Source: Boseongicola sp. H5
Lineage (GTDB): Bacteria; Pseudomonadota; Alphaproteobacteria; Rhodobacterales; Rhodobacteraceae
Length of the DNA: 64,000 nucleotides
Assembly: GCA_020622165.1 (NCBI GenBank)
Contig: JACNMN010000013.1
Location: forward strand, 48,361-112,360
Direction: 5' to 3'
Position 1 is the first letter of the stretch. Each line of letters begins with the position of its first letter. The position numbers were made by a program, and so were the translations under genes. The notes beneath the pieces are model-generated. The model ran no database searches. It saw only the letters and a list, made by a program, of their open reading frames with translations, and was not told where the DNA came from. Positions 33,681-42,262 of this stretch are shown piece by piece.

Positions 33681-34823
33681 TCAATTCTGGCCCAGGGTAC
33701 GAAGCGCGTAATCGGGCAAATCCGGCACCGTGACGTTCGGCGCGCTGCCGGTCAGGCTGTCCAGAAAGGCGACCAGATCGGCCATTTGCTGATCGTCCAG
33801 ATCCAGCGGCTCCAGCCCCCCGCGGTCGTCGGCGCCGCCGCCCTCGTTGTAGAAGGCTACGACCTCCTCAAGCGTGCCGTAGACGCCCGAATGCATGTAA
33901 GGCGCGGTCTGCCCCACATCCCAAAGGGAGGGCGTGACGAAGCGGCCCCAGTCGGCCTCGTCCTTCGTCACGACGTAATTGCCGACATCTTCGCGCAGGT
34001 TCATGTAATTGGGCGTGCCCATCGTGGCGTAGTGGCGCAGCAACGTGATCTGCCGCAGCGCGGTCATTTCCGCATCGCCCCCCGTTCCCAGAAGCTCGGG
34101 GTGATCCGGGGCGCCCGTAGCGTGAAGCCCGCCATCCGACAGCATCGCGCCGGCGTGACAGGCGGCGCATCCCGCCTCCCCCGCGAACAGCTCCATCCCG
34201 CGCAGCGCGGTCTCGGACATCGCGGCCTCGTCCCCGCGCAGATAGGCGTCGAAAGGGGCCCCTTCGGTGCGGATGGTTTTCAGGTATTCGCCGATGGCAC
34301 CGTAGATGCGCCCGCCATAGGGCTCGTTTCCATAGGCGTCCTGAAACATCCGGGCATATTCGGGAACCTGCGCCAGACGGTGCTGCATCAGGCGGCTGTC
34401 CATCAGCATCGTGTGGCTTTCGGTGATCATGTCGCGCACGACCGTGCCCAGATCGGCCCCGTCAAGCCGCCCGTCCCACATGAAATAGGTGCGGTTCGCC
34501 ACGTTGAAGAGGCTGGGCGCGTTGCGGAAATACTCCACGCCCGTATAGCCGGTCGACATCGGCCGGCCATCCGACCAGCCGGTTTCGGGGCTGTGGCAGG
34601 TGGCGCAGGAAATGGCCATGTCGCCCGAGAGCCGGCTGTCGAAAAACAACATCTCGCCAAGGGCTGCGCGCGCGGCGTTCACCTCGCGCGGGTCCGGCAG
34701 CGGGGCGAATACGTCCGGCGCATCGCCTTGCGGCATTGCGGCACTTGCCATCAAGAAGGCGGCCAGGGCGGCACCACCAAGGCGACGGGCAGCCCGTGGC
34801 AGAAAGGTGGGGGTTTCTCGCAT
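33681..34823 (-). CDS. Di-haem cytochrome c peroxidase family protein (IdrP-type, first in operon)
   Basis: A 380-residue periplasmic di-haem protein, first gene of the iodate-reductase operon. A signal peptide (residues about 10-30) precedes two haem motifs: Cys73-Cys76-His77 (CATCH) and Cys219-Cys222-His223 (CAACH). The C-terminal block APYMHSGVYGTLEEVVAFYN and LDLDDQQMADLVAFLDSLTG closely mirrors the paralogue at 32542. The ribosome site is AAGGA before ATG 34823. Its role is presumed peroxide removal or electron delivery to IdrAB. The intergenic region before it holds the tandem GTGA repeats. Confidence 0.88.
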   Translation of the reverse strand: MRETPTFLPRAARRLGGAALAAFLMASAAMPQGDAPDVFAPLPDPREVNAARAALGEMLFFDSRLSGDMAISCATCHSPETGWSDGRPMSTGYTGVEYFRNAPSLFNVANRTYFMWDGRLDGADLGTVVRDMITESHTMLMDSRLMQHRLAQVPEYARMFQDAYGNEPYGGRIYGAIGEYLKTIRTEGAPFDAYLRGDEAAMSETALRGMELFAGEAGCAACHAGAMLSDGGLHATGAPDHPELLGTGGDAEMTALRQITLLRHYATMGTPNYMNLREDVGNYVVTKDEADWGRFVTPSLWDVGQTAPYMHSGVYGTLEEVVAFYNEGGGADDRGGLEPLDLDDQQMADLVAFLDSLTGSAPNVTVPDLPDYALRTLGQN

Positions 34824-34912
34824 CTTGCTGTCCTTTCAGTTCCTGACGCTCACACCGGCGGACCCTTGGCGCAGGCAAAAGCGCGCCGCAGGGTCGCGGG
34901 GTCAACTCAAAG

Positions 34913-34933
34913 GTTAACGGGCCCGCTGTTAAC
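34913..34933. promoter_or_regulatory. Paired GTTAAC sites upstream of the idr operon
   Basis: Two identical GTTAAC palindromes lie at 34913-34918 and 34928-34933, 15 bases apart, in the 182-base gap between the sensor-kinase gene and the first peroxidase gene. They could be operator half-sites or part of a promoter; no convincing -35/-10 pair was found. Confidence 0.4.
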
Positions 34934-34949
34934 GCATGTTGCGGGCGGG

Positions 34950-34983
34950 GTGACGAAGCGTGAAAAGATGTGACGGGATGTAA
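34950..34983. promoter_or_regulatory. Four tandem 10-bp-period repeats, candidate OmpR-family response-regulator site
   Basis: GTGA occurs at 34950, 34960 and 34970, and GTAA at 34980: four copies in the same orientation at an exact 10-base period, about 130-160 bases upstream of the idr start at 34823. Tandem direct repeats spaced by about one helical turn are typical targets of OmpR/PhoB-family regulators, and such a regulator is encoded at 37265. The link to iodate-reductase control is an inference. Confidence 0.6.
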
Positions 34984-35005
34984 CGGCCGCGCGGGACGGC
35001 GCAGC

Positions 35006-37207
35006 TCAGGGCCGCCTGGCGGGCAAGAGCGCCTCATGGACCGCGCGCGCCAGATCAAGCGGGTCGACGGGTTTGCTCAACACCGCCGGCACCGGGCCCG
35101 GCAGATCGAGTGCCGCCCTCTTGAACCCGGTCCACAGAACCACCGGAAGATCGGGCCGCAGCTTGCGCATTTCGGTCACCAGCTCGGTTCCGGACATGCC
35201 CGGCATGACCACATCGGAAATCACCAGATCGACGCGGTCGGGCTTCTCGCGGAAGGCCTTCAGCGCGATTTCGGGCGCGGTGAAGGCATCCACCCGATAG
35301 CCCAGGCGTTCCAGCACCCGGCGGAAGGTCGCGGCAATCTCGGTCCGGTCATCGACCAGAAGAAGCCGGCCATGGCCATGCGGCGCCACGCCCGCCTTGG
35401 GCACCGCCCGTTGACCGGCCGTGGCCGCGGCCGCGGGCAACAGGACGCAGAACCGCGCGCCCCCGTCCGGCGATGTCCCGATCCGCACCAACCCGCCCAT
35501 ATCCTGAACCAGCCCCTGCACCACCGCGAGGCCCAGCCCCGACCCCTTTCCCAACGGCTTGGTGGTGTAGAAGGCGTCGAACACCCGCTGCCGCTCGACC
35601 TCGGGGATGCCGGGGCCGTCATCATCGACGCAAAGCTGAACCCAGCCATCCGGGCGACCGGGCAGATCCGCGGGCGGATCGGTCAGCCGCTCCACCGAAA
35701 AGCGGACGCATCCGGGCCGCTCGCCAATCGCCTCGGCCGCATTGGTGCCAAGATTGATCAGGATCTGATGCAGATGGGTCTGATCCGCCAGAACGCAGAT
35801 CGGGGCATCGTCGGGCGTCTCGATCACGATGGTCGGCGCGATTGCCGCGCGCAGCAGATCCGCGGCCTCCCCGATCGCGCCGTCAAGCTTGATCGGCTCG
35901 GATTTCGACGTCTCCCGGCGGGCGAATCCCAGAAGCTGCCGGACGAGCGCCTTTGCGCGGCGGGCCGCGATGGAGATCTGCGCGATGTCCTGCGCCTGCT
36001 CCGATCCGGGCGGGGCCTCTTCCGCGGCCAGATGGGCCGATCCGACGATGGTGGTCAGGATATTGTTGAAATCATGGGCGATCCCCCCGGCCAGCAGCCC
36101 CACCGCTTCCAGTTTCTGGGCGCGCGCGACCTGATCGCGGGCCTCGCGCCGGTCGGTGATATCCTCGCCAACGCCCACATAGCTGTGGATCACCCCGTCG
36201 GTGCCGCGAAGCGGCAGGATCACCGTATCGACCCAGAAACTCGACCCGTCGCGCCGGAGATTGCGGAACAGGCCCTGCCATCGGTCCCCGTTGCGCAACA
36301 GGCGCCAGATCTCCCTGTAATCGTCGCGCGGCGTATCCCCGGATTCGAGGAATTTCGGCGTCTGCCCGATGACCTCCTCCCGCGGCCAGCCCGAGGCCTG
36401 TTCGAAGCGGCGGTTGACATAGCGGATCACCCCGCCGGTATCGGTGATCAGGATCGTGGCCGGGCTCTGCTCGACCACCTCGGCCAGCAGTTTCTCGGAT
36501 CGCTCGACCCGGGCGCGCGCCGCAAGCTCTTCGGCCAGACGGGCCACCGACCGGCGGACGTTCCGGGCCAGAACGAAGATCAGCGTCGACAGGACCGCCG
36601 CCGCGACCACCAGCAGGAACATCGCCACGAACCCGGTGATCGTCAGCGTCTCGCCACGCCGCACGGCATCGATAAGCCGCGCGGTGCCTTGCCGCCGCGC
36701 GTCGCGCCAGACCGTCTCCAGCGTGGCGAGCCCGGCGATGGCGCGCGCGTCATCCACCCGCACCAGACCGTCGGTGCGCTCGGCCGGCCAGTTGGCCGCG
36801 GCCCCCCTGTCGGCGATGGCCAGGTTGTCGCGGTAGCGCGCGACCGTATCGACGATATCGCCAAGCGCGGCCTGCTCCGCCTCGGACGGCTCACTTGCCC
36901 TGTAGGCCGCGACCACGCCGTCGAACCGCTCCAGCTGCCGCAGCACCTCGTCGCGATAGCCAGGATCCTGGCGGATCACGTAGTTCTTGAAATTGTGGAT
37001 AATTCCGCCGTAGCCCAGATGCCCGCGGATCGCACTGATCCAGTCTCCGGTCTGCTCGGCTTCGCTGGAATACAGGGTCCAGCTCTCGGTCAGATCCGCA
37101 AAATGCCGCCGGGTTTCAGCGCCGAAATGCAGCCCCGCCGCAAGCGCCCAGATCAGGACCACCGCAGATGCGATCATCGCCCAAGACAAATGTTTGATCG
37201 AGATCAA
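35006..37207 (-). CDS. Hybrid sensor histidine kinase (periplasmic sensor, PAS, HisKA, HATPase, receiver)
   Basis: A 733-residue membrane sensor. Two helices (about 8-28 and 189-214) flank a roughly 160-residue periplasmic domain containing GYGGIIHNFKNYVIRQD. Then come a PAS domain (about 240-350), the phospho-acceptor His378 (GGIAHDFNNIL), the ATPase N-box (NLGTNAAEA), the G-boxes (DDDGPGIP, GKGSGLGLA) and a C-terminal receiver with Asp665 (VISDVVMPGMSG). The likely start is TTG at 37207 with a GGAGG eight bases before it; the nearby ATG frame stops at once. It is divergent from a response-regulator gene and lies directly upstream of the idr operon, so it may sense a signal for iodate use. 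Confidence 0.9.
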   Translation of the reverse strand: MISIKHLSWAMIASAVVLIWALAAGLHFGAETRRHFADLTESWTLYSSEAEQTGDWISAIRGHLGYGGIIHNFKNYVIRQDPGYRDEVLRQLERFDGVVAAYRASEPSEAEQAALGDIVDTVARYRDNLAIADRGAAANWPAERTDGLVRVDDARAIAGLATLETVWRDARRQGTARLIDAVRRGETLTITGFVAMFLLVVAAAVLSTLIFVLARNVRRSVARLAEELAARARVERSEKLLAEVVEQSPATILITDTGGVIRYVNRRFEQASGWPREEVIGQTPKFLESGDTPRDDYREIWRLLRNGDRWQGLFRNLRRDGSSFWVDTVILPLRGTDGVIHSYVGVGEDITDRREARDQVARAQKLEAVGLLAGGIAHDFNNILTTIVGSAHLAAEEAPPGSEQAQDIAQISIAARRAKALVRQLLGFARRETSKSEPIKLDGAIGEAADLLRAAIAPTIVIETPDDAPICVLADQTHLHQILINLGTNAAEAIGERPGCVRFSVERLTDPPADLPGRPDGWVQLCVDDDGPGIPEVERQRVFDAFYTTKPLGKGSGLGLAVVQGLVQDMGGLVRIGTSPDGGARFCVLLPAAAATAGQRAVPKAGVAPHGHGRLLLVDDRTEIAATFRRVLERLGYRVDAFTAPEIALKAFREKPDRVDLVISDVVMPGMSGTELVTEMRKLRPDLPVVLWTGFKRAALDLPGPVPAVLSKPVDPLDLARAVHEALLPARRP

Positions 37208-37264
37208 TGCTGCATCCTCCAGTCCTATTATGGGTAGTTGACGATCCAGGAAAGGCCCAGGTCA

Positions 37265-38020
37265 ATGGCAGATAGCATCCTTGCAGTAGATGACGATCGA
37301 CAGCTCACGAAGTTTCTCGACCGGTTTCTGACAAAGCAGGGTTTCGATATCTCCACCGCCGGATCCGGCGTGCAGATGGGCGTGGCTATGGAGCATCGCG
37401 ATTTCGATCTGATGATCCTCGATGTGGGCCTGCCCGATCTGGATGGCTTCGACATCGCGCGGGAACTACGCAAGAGTTCGTCCATGCCGATCATCTTTCT
37501 GACCGCGCGCGACGAGATCTATGACAAGATCATCGGTCTGGAAATCGGGGCCGACGATTATCTGACCAAACCCTTCGAGCCGCGCGAGCTTCTGGCGCGC
37601 ATCCGCACCGTGTTGCGGCGGCGGCACATGGTGGTCGACAAGACCACGGAAGACGAGACGGAGCATTACAGCTTCGCCGGGCTCACCCTCGACATTCCGC
37701 GCCGCACACTGTTCGATCAGTTCATCCGACCGATCCCGCTGACCGCCATGGAGTTCGCGATCCTGCGCTGCCTTGTCAAGGCGTCCGGTCAGGTCGTGTC
37801 CCGGGATCGTCTGATGCGCGAGTTGTACGGCCACAGCGTGACCGCAACGAACCGGGCGATCGACGCCCATGTGGCGAGGCTGCGAAGGAAACTCGGCGAG
37901 GCGGGGCTCGACCGGGATCTGATCCGCACCGTGCACGGGACGGGCCATGTCCTGACGGCTGTCGCGAATGCCTGTGCTAACGGGCCCACCCCCGCCGGGG
38001 CCGATTTGCTGTCGGCATGA
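37265..38020 (+). CDS. OmpR-family response regulator
   Basis: A 251-residue regulator. The receiver (residues about 4-115) has acidic Asp10/Asp11, phospho-acceptor Asp53 (MILDVGLPDLDG), Thr/Ala in the FLTARDE block and Lys in LTKPFEPRELL. The C-terminal winged helix (PLTAMEFAILRCLVKASGQVV, DAHVARLRRKLG, IRTVHGTGHVL) is OmpR-type. ATG 37265 is chosen; a TTG at 37238 also lies in frame. It is divergent from the hybrid kinase with 57 bases between, and probably binds the 10-bp repeats upstream of the idr genes. Confidence 0.93.
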   Translation: MADSILAVDDDRQLTKFLDRFLTKQGFDISTAGSGVQMGVAMEHRDFDLMILDVGLPDLDGFDIARELRKSSSMPIIFLTARDEIYDKIIGLEIGADDYLTKPFEPRELLARIRTVLRRRHMVVDKTTEDETEHYSFAGLTLDIPRRTLFDQFIRPIPLTAMEFAILRCLVKASGQVVSRDRLMRELYGHSVTATNRAIDAHVARLRRKLGEAGLDRDLIRTVHGTGHVLTAVANACANGPTPAGADLLSA

Positions 38021-38069
38021 GAGAGCGCTCCCGCTCCCGCCCGCAGGGCCCGGCGCGGGACGATGCGCC

Positions 38070-38465
38070 CTAGCCCGGCAGATATGCCACCACCTCCACC
38101 TCAAGCTTGACCTGCGGCCCGCCCAATCCCGCGACCAGCAGCCCGGTATGGGGCGGCTTGTGATCCCCGAAGAAATCCAGCCGCGCCTTGGTGATCGCCG
38201 CGCTGTCGTCCCGGTCGAGCATGTAGACGGTGATCTTGACCACATCCTGCGGCCCGGCCCCCATATGGGCCAGAACCCGGCCGATGTTGCGGTAGACCTG
38301 AACGGCCTGGGCGCCGGCATCGTCGCCGCCGATCCAGTTTCCGTTTTCGTCGCGGGCCACCTGCCCCGCCACATGAATGAAATCGCCCGCGCGGGAGGCG
38401 TGTTCATAGGTCGGCGCACGGGCCACATCGGGCGGGCTGCTGAGCGTGATGGCGGAAGATGTCAT
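38070..38465 (-). CDS. RidA family protein (enamine/imine deaminase)
   Basis: A 131-residue protein of the YjgF/RidA family, with the opening PTYEHASRAGDFIHVAGQVA, a central QVYRNIGRVLAHMGAGPQDVVKITVYM and the conserved end VKLEVEVVAYLPG. RidA proteins speed up hydrolysis of reactive enamine/imine intermediates released by PLP enzymes. The conserved Arg in the family C-terminal block (usually near CxxRVxVEV) is not seen in this form, so its exact activity is open. It is the last gene of the 15-gene minus-strand run and would deal with intermediates of the aminotransferase in the same run. Confidence 0.85.
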   Translation of the reverse strand: MTSSAITLSSPPDVARAPTYEHASRAGDFIHVAGQVARDENGNWIGGDDAGAQAVQVYRNIGRVLAHMGAGPQDVVKITVYMLDRDDSAAITKARLDFFGDHKPPHTGLLVAGLGGPQVKLEVEVVAYLPG

Positions 38466-38495
38466 GTCGGGGGGTCCTTTCCCTTGGTTCCGATC

Positions 38496-40172
38496 TCAAT
38501 CAAGCGCGGCGCTTTGCCGATGAACGCCGCCTTTTTCCGAGCGTGCCGTGACCGTGACACTGGCCGCCGGCGCGGTCGCCTTCACAAGCCATTCGACCTT
38601 CTTTGTCACCGGCGACCATTGCTGACCCCAGTTGGAATAGGCATAGCGGCGTTCGTTTCGCCCGGCGAGGTTGCCAAGCTTCACGTCGCCCGGGTTCATC
38701 ACCAGATCGGCGCCGTCGCAGTCCAGCTCCACGGTCACGGGCTTCGCGACACCGTTCTTCACGGCGACATCCGATAGGTTCGTGGGCAGATAACCGTGGT
38801 TCGACACAACCGCCGTGACCCGGTGCAGATCCGCGCCAAGCGCCTCCACCTCAAGCGTGTCCACGGCGATCCGCGGGGCGGCGGCCGCATGGCGGAGGTT
38901 GAAGAGCACATTGTTGTGGCAGATCTCTTCCAGCATTTTGCCGGGCGGGTTCCGGTAGCTCCAGATGTAGACCATCCCGCCCACCTCAACCGGGCCAAGC
39001 TGCGGGTGGTCGAACGCGCTCCACGGGCGGAACCCGTGCGCGCCGACATTCTCCACCACCCAGTCATGCACCAGCCGTTGGGTGGCCGCGTCGCGCGGGC
39101 CGAGGTTGTAATAGCCTTCCTTGGGCACGCCGGCGGTGCGCTCCAGATCCCAAAGCTCGGTCGCGAAGGAGATGATGCCCATCTCCTCATAGGTCCAGTC
39201 GGTCAGGGAGCCATGGCGCGCCTTGGTCTTGTCGGGCGTGAAATCCTCATAGACCGAGATCGTGGGATACCCGGTGAGCCGCTCCCCGACCTCGCCAAGC
39301 GCCTTGTAAAGCGCCAGATCGGGCGGGCTCATCTCGCTGTCGGGCTGCAGCATCGACGGCCGCAGGATGATGCCGCCATGGGTGTGATAGGCGCATATGC
39401 CGGTGATGTTGGGATGATCCAGGATCAATTTGCCGATGCCCGCCGCCTCGGGCTCGGAAAACGGATGGTCGCCCGCTCCATACTCCTGCGGCGTCCAGTT
39501 GGTCGGGAAATTGCGGTTCATGTTGCCGTCCTGCTGCATCTCGATATGCACATGGACGCCGTCGTAATTGCGGATCATCCCCTCGGGGTAGAGGCGGTAA
39601 TACTCGCCACCTTCCTCCCCCGGTTCGCGCTGCACCATGATGTCAGGGTTCTCGTCATCCTTCTTCCACTCGCCCTTGGTGTCGGGAACGCGCATCTGGA
39701 CAATGTATCCGTCGCCATCGATGTCCTGTGGGATCAGCCCCTCGATCCGGTCCTCGCCGGGCAGGAAGCGGCCATTTCCGCACCAAGGATGATAGGGCGC
39801 GTTCAGCGCGTATTCCGCCCCGTCGGGATTGATGCGGGGGACGATGTAGAACACCTGCCGATCCAGAAGCCGCGTCACCTCCTCGTCCTGACCGTATTTG
39901 GTCAGCAGATACCAGCAGGCATAAAGCGCCGTGGCACTGGTCGCATGCTCCTCCGCATGGATCTGCGCGTCGATGTAGAAGCCCGGCTTTTCCGATGCGG
40001 GCCCCGTCTCGGGGTTCGTGATCGTCAGAAACCAGACTTCGCGCCCTTGGAAGCTCCTGGCGATGGAGGTGAGCGTGCACAGATGCGGGTAGGCGTCGGC
40101 CAGCGCATGCAGATGCGCGGTCAGCGCCTCGTAATCGTGGTAGGTGTCGAAGGCGATATCGACCTTGGGCAT
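38496..40172 (-). CDS. M14 family zinc carboxypeptidase-like protein
   Basis: A 558-residue protein whose first 330 residues are an M14 carboxypeptidase domain. The zinc motif is His72-x2-Glu75 (AQIHAEEHATS); further landmarks are RINPDGAEYAL and the later zinc His in CAYHTHGGI. The late catalytic Glu is likely in SFATELWDLE. The C-terminal 200 residues (LEVEALGADLHRVTAVVSNHGYL) look like a beta-sandwich. It is larger than most bacterial M14 enzymes, and no signal peptide is seen, so it may act in the cytoplasm on imported peptides. It is preceded by AAGGA. Confidence 0.88.
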   Translation of the reverse strand: MPKVDIAFDTYHDYEALTAHLHALADAYPHLCTLTSIARSFQGREVWFLTITNPETGPASEKPGFYIDAQIHAEEHATSATALYACWYLLTKYGQDEEVTRLLDRQVFYIVPRINPDGAEYALNAPYHPWCGNGRFLPGEDRIEGLIPQDIDGDGYIVQMRVPDTKGEWKKDDENPDIMVQREPGEEGGEYYRLYPEGMIRNYDGVHVHIEMQQDGNMNRNFPTNWTPQEYGAGDHPFSEPEAAGIGKLILDHPNITGICAYHTHGGIILRPSMLQPDSEMSPPDLALYKALGEVGERLTGYPTISVYEDFTPDKTKARHGSLTDWTYEEMGIISFATELWDLERTAGVPKEGYYNLGPRDAATQRLVHDWVVENVGAHGFRPWSAFDHPQLGPVEVGGMVYIWSYRNPPGKMLEEICHNNVLFNLRHAAAAPRIAVDTLEVEALGADLHRVTAVVSNHGYLPTNLSDVAVKNGVAKPVTVELDCDGADLVMNPGDVKLGNLAGRNERRYAYSNWGQQWSPVTKKVEWLVKATAPAASVTVTARSEKGGVHRQSAALD

Positions 40173-40199
40173 CTTGAGTTGTCCTTTCAGTCAGGCCGC

Positions 40200-41552
40200 T
40201 CAGGAGCGGCCGAAATGGTCCATGATGGCAGCGGCGTATTTGATGCCCTGGATGTACTTGTCGATATGAATGTTCTCGTCCGGGGCATGCAGATTGCAGC
40301 CCGGATTGGCGAAACCGGTCAGAACGCAGGGGATCCAGACATGTTTCAGGATCGCCCCCTCGGCAGAGACGCCGTTGACGATGGGCGGCTCGCCATAGAC
40401 CTCATGAGCGGCGGCGATGATCGATTGGCTGATATCCTCGCGGGCGGAGATCTTGTAGGGGTCTTCGGTCCGCGCCTCGCCCTTCACCTCGATCCGGTCG
40501 AAGCCCTGCGCCTTGAGATGATCGCGCAGCTTCACGATCGCCCTCGCCGGCGAGATGTTGGGGATCAGGCGAAAATCCATCCGCACCCGCGCTTCGGCCG
40601 GAACGATGGTCTTGGTGCCTTTCCCGGTATAGCCGCCCGTGATGCCCTGGATATTGGCCGTCGGTTCGTAGGTCCGCGCCGTCAGCGCCTCGACCCCATC
40701 GCGGCCGAGCGCGAAGGCGTCGACGCCCATTTCCTGCTTGAGGAGGTCGAAATCGATCCGCGCGGCCTTGTCTTCCAGATACCCCATATCCTCGGCATCG
40801 GGCTCGTAGATACCTTCGGCCCAGTCGGGAATGAGAATGCGTTTCTCGCGATCCATGATCGTGGCCAGCGCATGAACCAGATCCCAGACCGGGTTCGGCA
40901 CCAGCGGCGCGTTCAGCGAATGCACATCCGTCCGCGGCCCCCGCGCGATCAGTTCCACGAACAGCACCGATTTCAGGCCCAGGGACACGTCCGGCACCTC
41001 GACCCCGATTTCAAGGCTGCCATCGAGGCAGTGCATCCCGTCCGCTTCGAGCATCTTGGCATTGGCCTTGGCCCATGGCCCGAGATTGGGCGAGCCGATC
41101 TCTTCCTCTCCTTCGATGAGAAGCTTCAGGCCCACAGGCACCTCTCCGCGCACCGCCAGAAATGCCTTGGCCGCCTTGTTGAAGGCCAGAACGCCGGATT
41201 TGTTGTCGGTCGCGCCGCGCCCGTAAAGCACGCCGTCGACCACTGCGCCCGACCACGGGCCGCCATGGCTCCATGCCTCGATCGGTTCGGGGGGCTGCAC
41301 GTCGTAATGGGAATAACACAGAAGCGTCTTGCGGGATCCGGACGGGATTTCCCCATAGACGACAGGCGGCCCCTCCTCCAGCTCGTGGAACTCCGCCGGA
41401 AGCCCGTCGCGGTGCATCATGTCCCGGATCAGCGCCGCGCAGTCGCGCAGACCGATATCCTGCGCCGAGACCGAGGGTTGCCGGACGAAGGTCTGAAGAT
41501 CCGCCACGAACTCGTCCGCATGGGCGTCTATATAGGCGTAGATATCTTTCAC
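40200..41552 (-). CDS. M20 family metallopeptidase (dipeptidase type)
   Basis: A 450-residue zinc peptidase of the M20/ArgE/DapE group. Metal and catalytic residues are His82 and Asp84 (CYSHYDVQPPE), Asp116 (GRGATDNKSG) and Glu150/Glu151 (IEGEEEIGSPN), with the late LRDHLKAQGFDRIEV and CNLHAPDENIH blocks. Such enzymes remove terminal amino acids or N-acyl groups. The start is GTG at 41552, which overlaps the SDR stop as GTGA. It probably shortens peptides or acyl-amino acids delivered to this locus. Confidence 0.9.
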   Translation of the reverse strand: MKDIYAYIDAHADEFVADLQTFVRQPSVSAQDIGLRDCAALIRDMMHRDGLPAEFHELEEGPPVVYGEIPSGSRKTLLCYSHYDVQPPEPIEAWSHGGPWSGAVVDGVLYGRGATDNKSGVLAFNKAAKAFLAVRGEVPVGLKLLIEGEEEIGSPNLGPWAKANAKMLEADGMHCLDGSLEIGVEVPDVSLGLKSVLFVELIARGPRTDVHSLNAPLVPNPVWDLVHALATIMDREKRILIPDWAEGIYEPDAEDMGYLEDKAARIDFDLLKQEMGVDAFALGRDGVEALTARTYEPTANIQGITGGYTGKGTKTIVPAEARVRMDFRLIPNISPARAIVKLRDHLKAQGFDRIEVKGEARTEDPYKISAREDISQSIIAAAHEVYGEPPIVNGVSAEGAILKHVWIPCVLTGFANPGCNLHAPDENIHIDKYIQGIKYAAAIMDHFGRS

Positions 41553-42262
41553 AACGGATGCTCCTGCGACAGATCCCAGGCATTCAGGCGCTGGCCGCTC
41601 AACGCCATGTCACGGGCGGTGGCGATATGGGCAAAGGCAGGCGCAAGGCGCGCGGGATCGATCCATTCGGCCTTCAGCTCGGGCGGATAGTTCGCCTCCG
41701 ACATCGGGGTGTGCATCGCCTTGCCCGGCGTGATCGTGCAGGACAGGATGCCATGGGCCGCACCCTCCAGGGCAAGGCATTTGGAGAACCCCTCCAGCGC
41801 GTGTTTCGCCGCACAATAGGCGGTTTCATCCGCAAATCCCTTGATGCCCGATTGCGAGGAGACGAAGATGAGCGCCCCGCCGCCCTGCGCCTTCATACCG
41901 CTCCAAACGCCTTGAGACAGCTGAAAACCGGCTTGTATGCCCACGTCCATCGTTGCCCTGAATGTCGCAAGGCTGACCTGCTCCAAGGGCTCGGGCCGCA
42001 ATATGGCGGCATTGTGGATCAAGGTGCCGACCGGCCCCCGGATCGCGGCAATCGCATCGGCGGTGGCCTCCGCATCGGCAAGATCCACGGTCAGGATCTC
42101 GGTCCTGCCGCCAGTCGCTGCCTTCACCGCGGCCAGACCTTCGGCGTCGAGATCCATCAGCACCAGCCGCGCGCCCTGCCCCGCGAAGACCCGCACAATC
42201 GCGGCGCCAAGCCCCTGCGCCGCCCCGGTGATCACGACCGTCTGTTCCGCCAGTGCGGGCAT
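41549..42262 (-). CDS. Short-chain dehydrogenase/reductase (SDR) family oxidoreductase
   Basis: A 237-residue classical SDR. The nucleotide loop is TGAAQGLGAAI, followed by VDLADAEATADAIAA, the NAAIL segment, catalytic Ser in FVSSQSG, and Tyr-x3-Lys in YCAAK. The start at 42262 shares a base with the stop of the Gfo/Idh gene (TGATG), so translation is coupled. The substrate is unknown; it may oxidise or reduce a hydroxy acid made in the same pathway. Confidence 0.92.
   Translation of the reverse strand: MPALAEQTVVITGAAQGLGAAIVRVFAGQGARLVLMDLDAEGLAAVKAATGGRTEILTVDLADAEATADAIAAIRGPVGTLIHNAAILRPEPLEQVSLATFRATMDVGIQAGFQLSQGVWSGMKAQGGGALIFVSSQSGIKGFADETAYCAAKHALEGFSKCLALEGAAHGILSCTITPGKAMHTPMSEANYPPELKAEWIDPARLAPAFAHIATARDMALSGQRLNAWDLSQEHPL

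Noticed and set aside
38035..38060. TCCCGC/GCGGGA stem between the response regulator and RidA genes
   Set aside because: The stem is short, has a long GC loop and no T-run, so it was not called a terminator.
38796..41690. A very long plus-strand open frame antisense to the peptidase genes
   Set aside because: The minus-strand M14 and M20 genes have intact catalytic motifs; the plus frame shows none and is a shadow frame.
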